Source of the DNA: Sediminibacterium ginsengisoli
Lineage (GTDB): Bacteria > Bacteroidota > Bacteroidia > Chitinophagales > Chitinophagaceae
Assembly: GCA_945901845.1 (NCBI GenBank)
Contig: CAMDLR010000003.1
Location: 62,001 to 126,000 of the forward strand
DNA: 64,000 nt
Reading direction: 5' to 3'
Below the pieces are notes generated by a model. The model was not told the DNA's origin. It did not search any database and saw only the letters and a list, made by a program, of their open reading frames with translations. Numbering within the stretch: position 1 is the stretch's first letter; each line of letters begins with the position of its first letter. The position numbers and the translations under genes were made by a program. Of the stretch, positions 36,451 to 46,838 are shown in pieces.

Positions 36451-38696
36451 TTTCTATATTTGTCTTTGTACAGTCCCATTTTTTCAAATGGGACAGGTTC
36501 AAAGCCTTTTATTTTTTTAAATACTTCCGATGTTTGGCGTAGTGTGAAATTTTCATGCGCCATGTCTACAAATCCTGGATCGATAATAGACCTATAATTA
36601 TCTCTCTCTGTAATGGTGGCATAGTTGCCGCCAATTAATTTGGTGGGGCTTTTAGGTCCACCAATTACGAGGTTGTCTGCAAATACGTTTCCATGCGCAC
36701 GCATGGCTTTCCACTGATTGGTACCTGGTATGGTATCTAAATATTCGAGTAGCCCTGGGTACTTACTTGCATATGGTTCTTGCTGATAAGCAACGCTTTT
36801 TGTAAGGCGGTTTCTAATAAGGCCGTTTTCGCCAAACATCGATTTTTCGGAGCCTGCTGCCCAGGTGTAATAATGCGCCGATATTTGAGCCGTAGCATCG
36901 GTGGGTTCTATAATAATATTATTTTTCATAACAAGGTCCCAGCCGCTATTGGTAAATAAAATACCATGCTTTGTTTCCATTTTATAAAACACGTTTCCAA
37001 AAACAAATACATCTGCCGATGAGTCGTCACAATAAATACCCATATTCATCCGGTTGGGGTTACCAATGTGGTGAAAATAATTGTAGCGCACTACATTGCC
37101 TCTATCGCTAGGATCTCTACCAATATACCATGGAGAGGTGTCGTCCGAATTGAGTGTTACGTGATGGATATTATTGTATTCAAAAACGTGCTCGTTACCA
37201 TGTACAAAAATACCTTGCCAATCTGAATTGGATATTTCGCAGTGTCTTATTTTATTGCCGCATCCGTCTACACTAATGCCCGACCAAATAAATTTATTTC
37301 TTCTATTAAAGTCATGTACTTTACAATTTTCAACAATGTTGTTTGCTTTTGTGAGCGTTCGTTTATCGCCACCACTTAAATAAATACCGCCGCTCCCAGT
37401 GTTGTAAACGTCGCAACTGATGATGGTTTGATTAAAGCCTGCGTTTCTATTCCAGCTGGTGTTTTTATATAAATAATTTTGAAGACTTCCAATGATGCCA
37501 GAAGTAGGGGTACCATCAAAATCATCGATACCCATGTCTTTTTGTTTGGCCTCGGCGCCCTGTCCCATAAAAATGCCGGAGGTTCCAAGGTTTCTAACGG
37601 TGCAGCCTGCAATGGCATTATTGCTACCACCTTCTAAATAAACCCCCATGTCTCTTCCGGCTTCTATGGTAAAGCCTTCGATTGTTAGATGCCCGGCGTT
37701 AATAATTGATACGATGGGTGTTTCAAGTATCGAAACCGTAATGTTAGCAGTAGCAATATCAGTTTTGCCGGCGCTATTAGTAGGGCTATTAGTAGGAGGC
37801 CATATATACAACATACCGGTTTTTTTGTCTAGCCACCACTCGCCGGGGCTATCAAGTTCTTCTAAAATATTGTAGGCGATGTATTCCTGAAAATCCCTTC
37901 CGTGTGCAATACCATAAATATGTGGGCTGGCTAATTTAATTTCTTTTTTTGTGGTATCTATGTTTGCAATGTTGATGTAATCATCTGCAAAGCCGTAATT
38001 AAAAGTGCCTTGTATCCAAATGTCTTTTTGTCCTACCCATTTTGATTGTCTATTATCGGTGTAGTTAAATAAGCCGCCTCTATTTGATTTGTCACCAATG
38101 CGGGGTACAGAACCTTTGTCTATTACTTTGCCAATTTTTACAGCGCCATTGTTGGGGTAATGTGCAAGTAGTAATGGATCTTGGTTGTAATAAAGTTCTA
38201 ATGGCGCAGGTATAACGGGCTGGCCGTGTCCATAGCTTTGGTGTGCCCCAAAATTAGTGATGCCTAGTTTGGTAAGAGAAACCTCTAGTACATTTTCTAC
38301 TGCATTTTTTTCTAGCCTAGCCAGTATAGAAGGGTTGGTTACTTTTTTAAATAGGCGGCCATTGATATTTTTTCCACCAGATAGAATTACTTTATTTTTT
38401 GCAAAAGCAAGCCATCTAACATTGACTTTATCACTGCCCGCATCCTGCTCGTTAAAAGAAAGCGTTGATGTAAGTTCATAAGTGCCGGGCATCACTGTAA
38501 CAATAATGTCTCCCGCATAGCCTAGGTTGGCTTTTTTAAAGTCTCTTACGAGGGCTTGTGCTTTTTGTAGGGTTGCTACCGGTTTTTGAGCAGTCCCTAA
38601 ATTACTATTGTGGCCTTTTGGAGAAACATAAAACTGCTGTGCAGTAAGCTGGTTAATTATAAGTAGAAAAATGATGGTTTTAAGGAGCTGTTTCAT
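36447..38696 (-). CDS. Exported right-handed parallel beta-helix protein (possible GH141-like)
   Basis: 749 residues, signal peptide about 1-19. The N-terminal '[26 protein letters not shown]' and '[10 protein letters not shown]' are typical of secreted beta-helix enzymes. '[20 protein letters not shown]' (about 281-300) leads into a beta-helix from about 310 to 640 with recurrent asparagine-rich turns. The architecture resembles GH141 and related families, some of which act on fucosides or xylan, but no catalytic residue can be assigned from sequence alone. It is read leftward and is divergent from a PhyH-GH20-amidohydrolase run, with 71 bases between the starts. Confidence 0.7.
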   Translation of the reverse strand: MKQLLKTIIFLLIINQLTAQQFYVSPKGHNSNLGTAQKPVATLQKAQALVRDFKKANLGYAGDIIVTVMPGTYELTSTLSFNEQDAGSDKVNVRWLAFAKNKVILSGGKNINGRLFKKVTNPSILARLEKNAVENVLEVSLTKLGITNFGAHQSYGHGQPVIPAPLELYYNQDPLLLAHYPNNGAVKIGKVIDKGSVPRIGDKSNRGGLFNYTDNRQSKWVGQKDIWIQGTFNYGFADDYINIANIDTTKKEIKLASPHIYGIAHGRDFQEYIAYNILEELDSPGEWWLDKKTGMLYIWPPTNSPTNSAGKTDIATANITVSILETPIVSIINAGHLTIEGFTIEAGRDMGVYLEGGSNNAIAGCTVRNLGTSGIFMGQGAEAKQKDMGIDDFDGTPTSGIIGSLQNYLYKNTSWNRNAGFNQTIISCDVYNTGSGGIYLSGGDKRTLTKANNIVENCKVHDFNRRNKFIWSGISVDGCGNKIRHCEISNSDWQGIFVHGNEHVFEYNNIHHVTLNSDDTSPWYIGRDPSDRGNVVRYNYFHHIGNPNRMNMGIYCDDSSADVFVFGNVFYKMETKHGILFTNSGWDLVMKNNIIIEPTDATAQISAHYYTWAAGSEKSMFGENGLIRNRLTKSVAYQQEPYASKYPGLLEYLDTIPGTNQWKAMRAHGNVFADNLVIGGPKSPTKLIGGNYATITERDNYRSIIDPGFVDMAHENFTLRQTSEVFKKIKGFEPVPFEKMGLYKDKYRN

Positions 38697-38767
38697 GTGT
38701 GTATCTTATGTGTTTAGATGGGCCTAATTATCTACTATTTATTTTATATTGAGTAAAATTATTTGTT

Positions 38768-39598
38768 ATGAACGCTACGCCAGAATCAGTCAAAGCCGCA
38801 CTTGATGTAAACTATAGCGTAACACCCGCGCAGGTCAACTATTTCAACGAAAATGGTTTTATAAAAATTAAAAATATTTTTGAGCCTGCGGTTATTGACT
38901 ATATGAATATAGTAATTTCTAAAGAGGTAGACCGTTTAAATAACCAACAAATACCCCTCGAAGAACGTGACACCTATGGGAAGGCTTTTTTGCAAATCAT
39001 GAATTTGTGGATGCATACAAGCGCAGTAAAAGATATTGTATTTAGTAAAAAAATTGCCCAGATTGCTACTGGTCTAATGCAAACAGCGGGCGTTCGTTTA
39101 TACCACGATCAGGCCCTTTTTAAAGAGCCAAAAGGTGGTCATACCCCTTGGCATGCCGATCAATATTACTGGCCACTCGCTACAGAAAACACCGTTACAG
39201 CATGGATACCATTACAAGCAACACCATTAAACTATGGTCCACTAGAGTTTAGTGCGGGCAGTAATAAATTAACGGCTGGCAGGGATAAACAAATTAGTGA
39301 TGAGAGTCAGGCTTTTTTAGAAGCCGAATTAAAACGGAATGCATTTAACCATGTGGTGGAACCTTTTGATGTAGGTGAAATAAGTTTTCATAGAGGATGG
39401 TTGTATCACCGAGCGGGTCCTAATGTGTCTGGTAATATGCGTAAAGTAATGACCATGATATACATGGATAAAGACACCGTATTAAAAACGCCCGAAAACC
39501 ACAACCAGCAGGCCGATTGGGATACCTGGTGTCCAGGCGCTACTGTTGGTGAAATTGTAAACACCCCATTAAATCCAGTTTTGTATGAAGCAGTGTAA
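38768..39598 (+). CDS. Phytanoyl-CoA dioxygenase (PhyH) family protein
   Basis: 276 residues, no signal peptide. The double-stranded beta-helix iron motif appears as H129-x-D131 ('PWHADQYYW') with a distal His in 'FHRGWLYHRAGPN' and an Arg for 2-oxoglutarate ('GNMRKVMTM'). It is a predicted Fe(II)/2-oxoglutarate-dependent oxygenase of unknown substrate. Its last 14 bases overlap the GH20 start, so the two are coupled. Its role in a glycan cassette is unclear; hydroxylation of a sugar, lipid or small acid is conceivable. Confidence 0.8.
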   Translation: MNATPESVKAALDVNYSVTPAQVNYFNENGFIKIKNIFEPAVIDYMNIVISKEVDRLNNQQIPLEERDTYGKAFLQIMNLWMHTSAVKDIVFSKKIAQIATGLMQTAGVRLYHDQALFKEPKGGHTPWHADQYYWPLATENTVTAWIPLQATPLNYGPLEFSAGSNKLTAGRDKQISDESQAFLEAELKRNAFNHVVEPFDVGEISFHRGWLYHRAGPNVSGNMRKVMTMIYMDKDTVLKTPENHNQQADWDTWCPGATVGEIVNTPLNPVLYEAV

Positions 39599-41804
39599 GT
39601 TTTTATTTTCTCTTTTGCTACTCATAGCTGTTGGCGCAAAAGCACAGTTGCCAATTATTCCGTACCCTAATAAAGTTGAAACTGGAAAGGGATTTTTTAA
39701 ACTTACAAAGTCAGCGGCAGCTACTGCCAAATTAATTGTAGATCCGCAAACTACTGCTGTAGCATCTATGGAGGGGTATCATTTGTCTGTTACGCCAACT
39801 GCTATAACTATTACAGCAAAAACAAAAGTGGGCGCTTTTTATGGCATGCAAACATTATTACAATTAGAAGCGCAATCTAAAAATATTCCAGTACTAGAAA
39901 TTGATGATGCACCAGCTTTTGGTTATAGAGGTCTTATGTTAGACGTGGGCAGACATTTTATGCCGGTATCATTTATTAAGCAACTATTAGATGTAATGGC
40001 CATGCAAAAAATGAACAATTTGCACCTCCATTTAACAGAAGACCAAGGTTGGCGTATCGAAATAAAAAAATATCCAAAATTAACGCGTGTAGGATCGGTG
40101 CGTGGCGGTACTTTAATAGGCAAGTATCCGGGTAAAGGCAATACCAATGCCGCCTACGGCGGCTTTTATACCCAGGCGCAATTAAAAGATCTGGTCGCTT
40201 ATGCAGCGGCTAAACACATCAATATTATTCCTGAAATTGAAATGCCTGGTCATGCAAGTGCTGCAATCGCTGCATACCCCGAGTTAAGTTGTTTTCCAAA
40301 TGAACCCACGCAGCTCACCAAAAACATGTATGCTACTGCTACAGAAAATAAAATAAAAAAAGAGGGTGGTAAAATAGTGCAAGAAAGCTGGGGCGTATTT
40401 GATGATGTGTTTGCACCTAGCGAGTACACGTTTAATTTTATTGAAAATGTACTAGATGAAGTAATGGATATATTTCCCTCAAGTTATATTCATATTGGCG
40501 GCGACGAGTGTCCAAAAACAGCATGGAAGCGGTCTAGTTTTTGTCAGGCACTCATGAAAGAAAAAGGTATCGCTGATGAACATGCATTACAGAGTTATTT
40601 TATTCAGCGCGTAGAAAAATATGTAAATAGTAAGGGGCGCAAAATTATAGGATGGGATGAAATTTTAGAAGGCGGACTCGCACCCAATGCAACCGTTATG
40701 AGTTGGCAGGGTGAAGAAGGCGGCATAACTGCAGCCAAGCAGCATCATGATGTAATCATGACCCCGCAGGGCACTTGTTACTTAAATTTTTATCAATCTT
40801 CTGATTCCCGCGACTCTATTGCTTTTGGCGGCTTCTTACCCCTCGAAGCAGTATATAATTATAATCCAATTCCTGCGGCACTTACCGCTCAAGAAGCGAC
40901 TTATATAAAAGGGGTACAGGGTAATTTATGGACTGAATATATTGCCAATAAAGACCTAGCCTCTTTTATGTTGTATCCACGTGCGATGGCTATTGCCGAA
41001 AACGGATGGACAAAAACCAAAACAGGGTTCGATCATTTTACAAACCGTGTAACGATGTGGCAACCTATATTGAAACAAAAAGGGCTTCATTTTTCGGACC
41101 ATTTATACAATGTACAAATCACCAGTAAACCTACGGCAGGGGGCATCCATGTTTCTATTGGTGGCGTAGGTGCAGCGCATAAAATTGTCTATACTACAAA
41201 TGGCAAACTACCTAGCGTGCAAGATCAACAATACACAGGTCCTATCACGATTAACGGTGATGCCAATTTGCAAGCGGGTGTTGTTGTCAACAATAAAATA
41301 ACGGATGTAGCGTCTGCTTCATTTTCTATTAATAAAGCTACGGGCGCAAATCTTTCCGAGTTAACCAACGCACCTAAAGCACCCTATAATAAAAGTGGTA
41401 ACAATGGCTTTATCAATGGCATTGTCGCAAATGATAGTAGATTTAGTGATGGCGAATGGTTGGCCTGGGAAGGAAAAGATATAGAAGCAACACTTTCTTT
41501 TGCAGCGCCTACTTCTATTTCAAAAATTAGTACTCGTTTTTACAATAGCAGGGGAAGTTGGATTCATTTGCCAACAAGTGTAGAAGTGTTAGGGTCAGAA
41601 GATGGGAAAACATTTACCCGTTTAGGCCTGCTACAAAACTTAGATAATAGTAAAGAAGGTGCGGTAACTGTTTTATTTGAAATAAAGGCTACTACCGTTC
41701 AATATATGAAGTTAGTAGCTCATCCTGTAACAATGATCCCTGCTGGGTTTGCGGGCGCAGGAAATCCTTCTTGGTTATTTATGGATGAACTCATTGTAAA
41801 ATAA
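39585..41804 (+). CDS. GH20 beta-N-acetylhexosaminidase
   Basis: 739 residues, signal peptide about 1-20. A GH20b domain at about 22-105, then the catalytic TIM barrel. Substrate-assisted catalytic pair D307-E308 in 'HIGGDECPK', plus 'MLDVGRHFMP' and 'LHLHLTEDQGWRIEIKKYPKL'. C-terminal beta-rich region about 520-739, with a late domain resembling a discoidin/F5-8-type module ('ISTRFYNSRGSWIHLPTSVEV'). It removes terminal GlcNAc or GalNAc. It starts within the PhyH 3' end (14-base overlap) and is followed 3 bases later by an amidohydrolase. A hexosaminidase is not needed for pure alginate. Confidence 0.93.
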   Translation: MKQCKFLFSLLLLIAVGAKAQLPIIPYPNKVETGKGFFKLTKSAAATAKLIVDPQTTAVASMEGYHLSVTPTAITITAKTKVGAFYGMQTLLQLEAQSKNIPVLEIDDAPAFGYRGLMLDVGRHFMPVSFIKQLLDVMAMQKMNNLHLHLTEDQGWRIEIKKYPKLTRVGSVRGGTLIGKYPGKGNTNAAYGGFYTQAQLKDLVAYAAAKHINIIPEIEMPGHASAAIAAYPELSCFPNEPTQLTKNMYATATENKIKKEGGKIVQESWGVFDDVFAPSEYTFNFIENVLDEVMDIFPSSYIHIGGDECPKTAWKRSSFCQALMKEKGIADEHALQSYFIQRVEKYVNSKGRKIIGWDEILEGGLAPNATVMSWQGEEGGITAAKQHHDVIMTPQGTCYLNFYQSSDSRDSIAFGGFLPLEAVYNYNPIPAALTAQEATYIKGVQGNLWTEYIANKDLASFMLYPRAMAIAENGWTKTKTGFDHFTNRVTMWQPILKQKGLHFSDHLYNVQITSKPTAGGIHVSIGGVGAAHKIVYTTNGKLPSVQDQQYTGPITINGDANLQAGVVVNNKITDVASASFSINKATGANLSELTNAPKAPYNKSGNNGFINGIVANDSRFSDGEWLAWEGKDIEATLSFAAPTSISKISTRFYNSRGSWIHLPTSVEVLGSEDGKTFTRLGLLQNLDNSKEGAVTVLFEIKATTVQYMKLVAHPVTMIPAGFAGAGNPSWLFMDELIVK

Positions 41805-41807
41805 AAG

Positions 41808-42662
41808 ATGATGGCAAAAGTGATAGACACCCACATGCACAGTTGGGATTTGCAAAAAGTAAGGTATAGTTGGCTCGATGGGGATACTTCTATTTTAGCG
41901 CAAAATTATTATCCTTCCGGTATTGAAGCGCAATTACAAGTAGCTAATGTAAGTGCAGCCGTAATGGTGCAAGCTGCAAACAATATAGAAGACACCGAAT
42001 TTATGTTTGAATGTGCGGAGCAGTACCCTTGGATTATTGGTGTTGTGGGTTGGGTAGATTTACTGGATCCGACGCTTGCAAAAAATCAATTAGAAGCACA
42101 TTTGCAAAATAAATATTTTAAAGGGATCAGGCACCTCATACATGACGAGCCAGACCATAACTGGTTACTACAACCTGCTGTCATAGAAAGTTTAGGGATC
42201 TTGGCGGATCATGGTGTTCCTTTTGATGTAGTAGGTGTAAAAATTGAACACATTAAAGCAGCGATACAAGTGGCAAAGCAAATACCACATTTAAAAATGG
42301 TTTTTGATCACTTAAACCATCCACCCATTACTACCAACGAGCAGTTTAGTGCTTGGGGAGAAACTATTGCCGAGGCTGCTTGCATGCCTAATTTTTATGC
42401 AAAAATTTCGGGGCTAGGCACTTGCTGTGCTCATTTTAATGATTGGTCTGCTAACACCATTGAGCCTTATGTGGCTTATGTTCTAAAACATTTTAGTATA
42501 AACAAATTAATGATTGGAGGAGACTGGCCTGTGTCATTGCTGGCTGGAGATTATGTAAATACACATCATAAATACCAGACAGTAATCAATAAATTAGTAG
42601 CACCAGAAAATCAAGAAAAAATTTACAGCACTAATGCAATGAGTTTTTATAAGCTGGGTTAG
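41808..42662 (+). CDS. Amidohydrolase 2 family, fuconolactonase-like
   Basis: 284 residues, cytosolic TIM-barrel metal hydrolase of COG3618. Metal motif 'DTHMHSWD' (H9, H11), a later His in 'FDHLNHPP', and terminal 'GGDWPVS' with the catalytic Asp. Relatives hydrolyse sugar lactones such as L-fuconolactone, rhamnonolactone or galactarolactone. It starts 3 bases after GH20 and overlaps the stop codon of the convergent vWA gene (42659-42662). The specific lactone cannot be told; a link with the beta-helix protein through fucose is a speculation. Confidence 0.82.
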   Translation: MMAKVIDTHMHSWDLQKVRYSWLDGDTSILAQNYYPSGIEAQLQVANVSAAVMVQAANNIEDTEFMFECAEQYPWIIGVVGWVDLLDPTLAKNQLEAHLQNKYFKGIRHLIHDEPDHNWLLQPAVIESLGILADHGVPFDVVGVKIEHIKAAIQVAKQIPHLKMVFDHLNHPPITTNEQFSAWGETIAEAACMPNFYAKISGLGTCCAHFNDWSANTIEPYVAYVLKHFSINKLMIGGDWPVSLLAGDYVNTHHKYQTVINKLVAPENQEKIYSTNAMSFYKLG

Positions 42663-44137
42663 TTGTTCACTATTTCTACTTCAATTCTTCTGTTTCTAAA
42701 ACGGTTGTTGTCCGAGTCGTTGGGCGTGATTGGATCGGTTTCGCCTTTACCAATGGTAGCTATACGGCCTGCAGCAATGCCTAGTTTTACAAGCGCGGAT
42801 TTAATTGCTTCTGCTCTTTTATTGGATAAAATAATATTGTAATTGTCTTCACCCAAATTATCGGTGTGACCGCTAATAATAATACGAAGCGAACTATTTT
42901 TTGTTAGATAAGTGGCCATTTGTTCTATTTCTGGCGTATACCTTGGCATAATATCATGTTTATCTAATTCAAAATTCACATTGAGCGAAATGGTTTCTCT
43001 AACGCCCTTAAATGTTTTTTCGCCAGTGGCCTTTTGTTCACTCACGGTACCCGCGCTGATACTTAATTTCTCATAATCAAACATACAAGGCATCATACTT
43101 ACCTCATAGTACCTATTCAATGAAAAAAGCTGGTTGTTAAACACTTCTTCAAATTCGGATCTATCGTAACACTGAAAATACATGCCATTTGTTTCGTTAG
43201 CAATCGCTCTTAAATTAACAGAGTCGGCACCACTACTATAAGCAATGGTAAATACCGGAATATTATTTACGAGTGCTTTTTCAACAATCGATTTGGTATT
43301 TTTATTTTTTGAAGAATTCTCGTACCCGTCTGTAAATAAAAGTAGTACTGGTTTGTACTTATTGTATTTGGCCATGGTATCTAATGCGCGGTCCATGGCG
43401 TCATTGATTGCGGTGCCACCTCCAAATCCATCCATACCTCTTTTGTGGTATAGCATTTTTTGTATGGTAGTACTGTCGTATGCCGTTCCTTCATAAGAAA
43501 TATCCGAATCAAATTTCCATAAGCTAATTAAGTTGCGCTTGCTCATTTTTTTAAAGCTTGCAGATAGTGCGTCTTGTAATTCGGCGCAGCGTTCATCACC
43601 CATAGAGCCACTATGGTCTAGTATAATACCAATATGATAAATACTGGTGTCTTTTACTTCTTTTAACGTGTATTTAGTAACGTAACAGGTATCGTTGTAT
43701 TTATTAATAAACCTAAATGCATTGGTTGTATCGGCGGTATTGATTTTATGATAGCTACCTTTTAAATTAGTAGGGTAGCTCATTCTAAAATTAATTTCCT
43801 TTTTATTTTTAGTAAAGCCGTAGGTGTTAATGGTTAGTTTCTCAGGCACATAGGTTTCGCCTATTCTTCTTTTAATCACCGGTTTTTGGGTAATAAAAAT
43901 AGGCTCATACATAAAAGTATAATTGGCAGGAACATGGTCGATACCGTCAAAAGGTTCAAAGCCAGGCCTTGGTTTAAACGTTTTTTTATATTGTGGTTTA
44001 GGAGGAGCAGTTGTTCTTTTTTTTGGCGGTGCCGATTCTGCAAAAATCTCTCTAGATTCTCTGCACGCTGTAATACCAATAAAACCAATGGCAACGACAA
44101 GTGTTTGCAGGCGAATGGCAGAAAATTGAATATCCAT
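42659..44137 (-). CDS. vWA-OmpA lipoprotein
   Basis: 492 residues. The lipobox GITAC has Cys25, so the mature protein is probably a lipoprotein. After a Pro/Lys-rich linker (about 36-60), a von Willebrand A domain at about 165-345 carries the MIDAS motif D174-x-S176-x-S178, a Thr in 'GGGTAINDA' and Asp in 'LFTDGYEN'. A C-terminal OmpA/peptidoglycan-binding domain at about 385-490 contains 'ISGHTDNLGEDNYN' and 'NRFRNRRIEVEI'. It probably anchors to the cell wall and binds a metal-dependent ligand. It is co-directional with the DUF5723 barrel gene 31 bases upstream. Confidence 0.85.
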   Translation of the reverse strand: MDIQFSAIRLQTLVVAIGFIGITACRESREIFAESAPPKKRTTAPPKPQYKKTFKPRPGFEPFDGIDHVPANYTFMYEPIFITQKPVIKRRIGETYVPEKLTINTYGFTKNKKEINFRMSYPTNLKGSYHKINTADTTNAFRFINKYNDTCYVTKYTLKEVKDTSIYHIGIILDHSGSMGDERCAELQDALSASFKKMSKRNLISLWKFDSDISYEGTAYDSTTIQKMLYHKRGMDGFGGGTAINDAMDRALDTMAKYNKYKPVLLLFTDGYENSSKNKNTKSIVEKALVNNIPVFTIAYSSGADSVNLRAIANETNGMYFQCYDRSEFEEVFNNQLFSLNRYYEVSMMPCMFDYEKLSISAGTVSEQKATGEKTFKGVRETISLNVNFELDKHDIMPRYTPEIEQMATYLTKNSSLRIIISGHTDNLGEDNYNIILSNKRAEAIKSALVKLGIAAGRIATIGKGETDPITPNDSDNNRFRNRRIEVEIVNN

Positions 44138-44168
44138 AACTATACGTTGATTGATGCTCTAAGTTAAT

Positions 44169-45602
44169 TTATTCTGGACAGTCTATAATGGTCTTAATTT
44201 TTTTAAGGCTCATGGGGTGTATGCTTAACATGAGATATCCGCCTCCTGAACCATTGTCCATATTGCTTGAGTTGGTTAGCCATCTAAGCCTATGAACGCC
44301 CACTGTGAGGGGACCCAATTTGATAGCGCCACCTAGCATGAGTTGTCCTTGTGTATTGTATTGAACAGGCATGTAAACACCAATATGCAATGTTTCATAG
44401 CGGGGTGTAACCGTAATTAAATTAAGGTCACGAACGCGTCGTTTGGTAAGACCAGCACTAGCGTGCATATTAATGGTAAGATCGGCGTTGATATAAAAAT
44501 TGTTGCCAAGTGGCTTGTCAATATTTAGATTAAAGCGTGTAGGCTTAGCAATGGTAAATGTTTCAGGCATTGGGGTGGTAGAAGCAAATATGGTAGCGAG
44601 CGAATCTCTTAACTGATCGCTATTTTGAATACCAGTTGTTTTACCTGAAATTAATGGATCGTTCATATTTGGACGAACGCCATTAAATAAGCTACTTGTA
44701 ACTGTATTTTTATACGACACGCCGCCAATATCCATAATGGAAACACCAATTTTTAATGCATAGTTTAATGCATGGTTGGTTTGAAAGCTATGCGATTCTG
44801 TATTGTATAATAAATACTCTGCGCCCATACTTAAGCCAAAGCTTGACTTACCGTTTTTTACAAAATCGGTTCCTGTGTTAGCAGTTCCTGCAACCGTTTC
44901 ATCATAATTAGAACTGTATCCAAATGAAGCGCCACCTGCAGTTAGGGTATATAAAGTATCTATGCCATTTGTACTTTCTAAATAACTTAATTTATTAACG
45001 GTAGCATAAGCTGCCGAAATACTTTTATTGATTTGCAAAGTAAGCCCTGCTGTTAAAGTGCTTTTTTGATCTCTAAATATTTCTTGGGAATAATTTAAAT
45101 TGGTTTCCAACCAACCACTATGGGTAACAAAAGCTTCTAAATAAGGCGTTTGTCTATTGAGTTTAAAAAACTCATGCATACTTTTTATGCCATTTACTGC
45201 AACAAGTGGTTCTGTTTTGATGTGGTTAAACGTTCTTGCTCTAATCCCAACACTAAATGCTTGTTTGTTATTTGGCTTATATAAAAGGTTTAGTAAATTA
45301 ACATCCACATTGCCATGAAAGTATTTTGGAAACATGCCTTCATGAACACCAATAGAATCGTTTTGAACATAAAACAAATTACTATTGATATTTGCTTGCG
45401 CACTTAAAATGGTAGCCTCCCATTTAAAGGATTGATTCACACTAGATGCGGGGTTGTTAAAAATACTGGTACTGCCTGCAAATGCCGACCCGTAGGTTGG
45501 TTTATAGCTCTGGGCGTTTGCGCGCATAAAAAAAAGGCTTGTAGCAATACCGGCTACGATTAGAAAAAGGCGCTTATTTTTTATTCGCTTGTTTATTTGC
45601 AT
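44169..45602 (-). CDS. DUF5723-like outer-membrane beta-barrel protein
   Basis: 477 residues, signal segment about 12-30. Repeated amphipathic strands ('GIRARTFNHIKTEP', 'GLSMGAEYLLYN', 'YETLHIGVYMPVQY') and a 'FNNPAS' motif near residue 48 fit the Bacteroidota DUF5723 barrel family. These proteins sit in the outer membrane and their function is unknown. It lies 31 bases upstream of the vWA-OmpA lipoprotein and 4 bases downstream of the aminotransferase stop, so all three may share a transcript. The vWA-OmpA protein could interact with it. Confidence 0.75.
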   Translation of the reverse strand: MQINKRIKNKRLFLIVAGIATSLFFMRANAQSYKPTYGSAFAGSTSIFNNPASSVNQSFKWEATILSAQANINSNLFYVQNDSIGVHEGMFPKYFHGNVDVNLLNLLYKPNNKQAFSVGIRARTFNHIKTEPLVAVNGIKSMHEFFKLNRQTPYLEAFVTHSGWLETNLNYSQEIFRDQKSTLTAGLTLQINKSISAAYATVNKLSYLESTNGIDTLYTLTAGGASFGYSSNYDETVAGTANTGTDFVKNGKSSFGLSMGAEYLLYNTESHSFQTNHALNYALKIGVSIMDIGGVSYKNTVTSSLFNGVRPNMNDPLISGKTTGIQNSDQLRDSLATIFASTTPMPETFTIAKPTRFNLNIDKPLGNNFYINADLTINMHASAGLTKRRVRDLNLITVTPRYETLHIGVYMPVQYNTQGQLMLGGAIKLGPLTVGVHRLRWLTNSSNMDNGSGGGYLMLSIHPMSLKKIKTIIDCPE

Positions 45603-45606
45603 GTAT

Positions 45607-46803
45607 TTATTTTACAAGACCCGGGTAAACTTTTAATGCCGCTTCTAAACAATCCATAGACTTATTAATGTCTTCTAGGTTTAACACATAAGCAAGTCTT
45701 ACCTCTTGTTTTCCAAGACCTGGCGTACCATAAAAACCTGTTGCAGGCGCTAACATGACTGTTTGGTTTTCAAAAGCAAAATCTTCGAGTAACCACTGAC
45801 AAAATTTATCTGCGTCATCAATAGGTAATTTAGCCATTGCATAAAAAGCGCCGCCCGGATTAGGGCAAAAAACGCCTTCCATGGCATTTAATCTGGTAAC
45901 AATAAGGTCCCTTCTAGATTTATATTCGGCCTTGGTATCGTCAAAATAATTGGCTGGTAAATCAATGGCTGCTTCCCCGGCAATTTGTGCAAAGCTTGGC
46001 GGGCTTAAACGGGCTTGTGCAAATTTCATGGTGGCATCTAATAGCGCTTGATTTTTGGTAATAAATGCACCAATTCTTCCACCACAGGCACTGTATCTTT
46101 TGCTAATGGTATCCATGATTACCACATGTTCATCAACGCCTGTTAAATGAAGCGCACTAATTTGTGTGCCTTCGTAACAAAACTCTCTGTATGCTTCGTC
46201 AGAAAACAAATAGAGGTCGTGTTTTAAAATAATATTTTTTAACTGCTCCATTTCTGCAGCGCTATATAAATAACCAGTTGGGTTGTTAGGGTTACAAATT
46301 ACAATCGCTTTGGTGCGCGGTGTAATTTTAGCTTCGATAGCTTCAATGGGCGGAAGCGCAAAACCATTTTCAATGTGTGATGTGATAGGCACTACAGATA
46401 CCCCTGCTTCAACTGCAAACCCGTTGTAGTTGGCATAAAAAGGTTCTGGTATGATCACCTCGTCGCCAGCATCTAGGCATGCCATAAAGCCAAATAAAAT
46501 GGCTTCGCTACCACCTGTGGTAATAATGATTTGTTTTTCATTGACATCAATGCCAACGCTTTTATAATAACCCACTAATTTTTTACGGTAACTTTCATTG
46601 CCTGCACTATGGCTGTATTCTAGCACTTTAAAATCACTGTGTCTAACAGCATCCAAAACCATTTTAGGGGTTTCAATATCTGGCTGACCAATATTTAGGT
46701 GGTATACTTTAGTTCCTCTTTTTTTTGCAGCTTCTGCAAAGGGAACTAGTTTTCTGATAGGTGAGGCCGGCATTTCTATGCCACGTTTGCTGATTTGTAA
46801 CAT
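45607..46803 (-). CDS. Pyridoxal-phosphate aminotransferase, class I
   Basis: 398 residues, fold-type I. PLP-binding Lys235 in 'DTISKRYSACGGRIG', 'NPNNPTGYLY' at about 171-180 and 'SDEAYREF' at 201-208 are all intact. Similar Bacteroidota proteins are annotated as aspartate or aromatic aminotransferases; the amino donor cannot be decided. Start chosen at the ATG at 46803; the N-terminus 'ISKRGIEMPASPIRKL' is the standard family beginning. The DUF1573 terminator lies just upstream, so it is transcribed from its own promoter. Confidence 0.92.
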   Translation of the reverse strand: MLQISKRGIEMPASPIRKLVPFAEAAKKRGTKVYHLNIGQPDIETPKMVLDAVRHSDFKVLEYSHSAGNESYRKKLVGYYKSVGIDVNEKQIIITTGGSEAILFGFMACLDAGDEVIIPEPFYANYNGFAVEAGVSVVPITSHIENGFALPPIEAIEAKITPRTKAIVICNPNNPTGYLYSAAEMEQLKNIILKHDLYLFSDEAYREFCYEGTQISALHLTGVDEHVVIMDTISKRYSACGGRIGAFITKNQALLDATMKFAQARLSPPSFAQIAGEAAIDLPANYFDDTKAEYKSRRDLIVTRLNAMEGVFCPNPGGAFYAMAKLPIDDADKFCQWLLEDFAFENQTVMLAPATGFYGTPGLGKQEVRLAYVLNLEDINKSMDCLEAALKVYPGLVK

Positions 46804-46838
46804 GTTGCAAATATAAGTTTACAATTTGAGGCAGGGGC

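Noticed and set aside
40321..40400. Apparent insertion in the GH20 catalytic domain (about residues 240-268)
   Set aside because: A similar charged stretch before the 'WGVFDDVF' block is, to my recollection, usual in Chitinophagaceae GH20 proteins, so it is not treated as unusual.
43886..44167. 93-codon plus-strand frame with Arg/Lys-rich sequence
   Set aside because: It is antisense to the vWA-OmpA lipoprotein gene, which has clear domains; no support for a real product.
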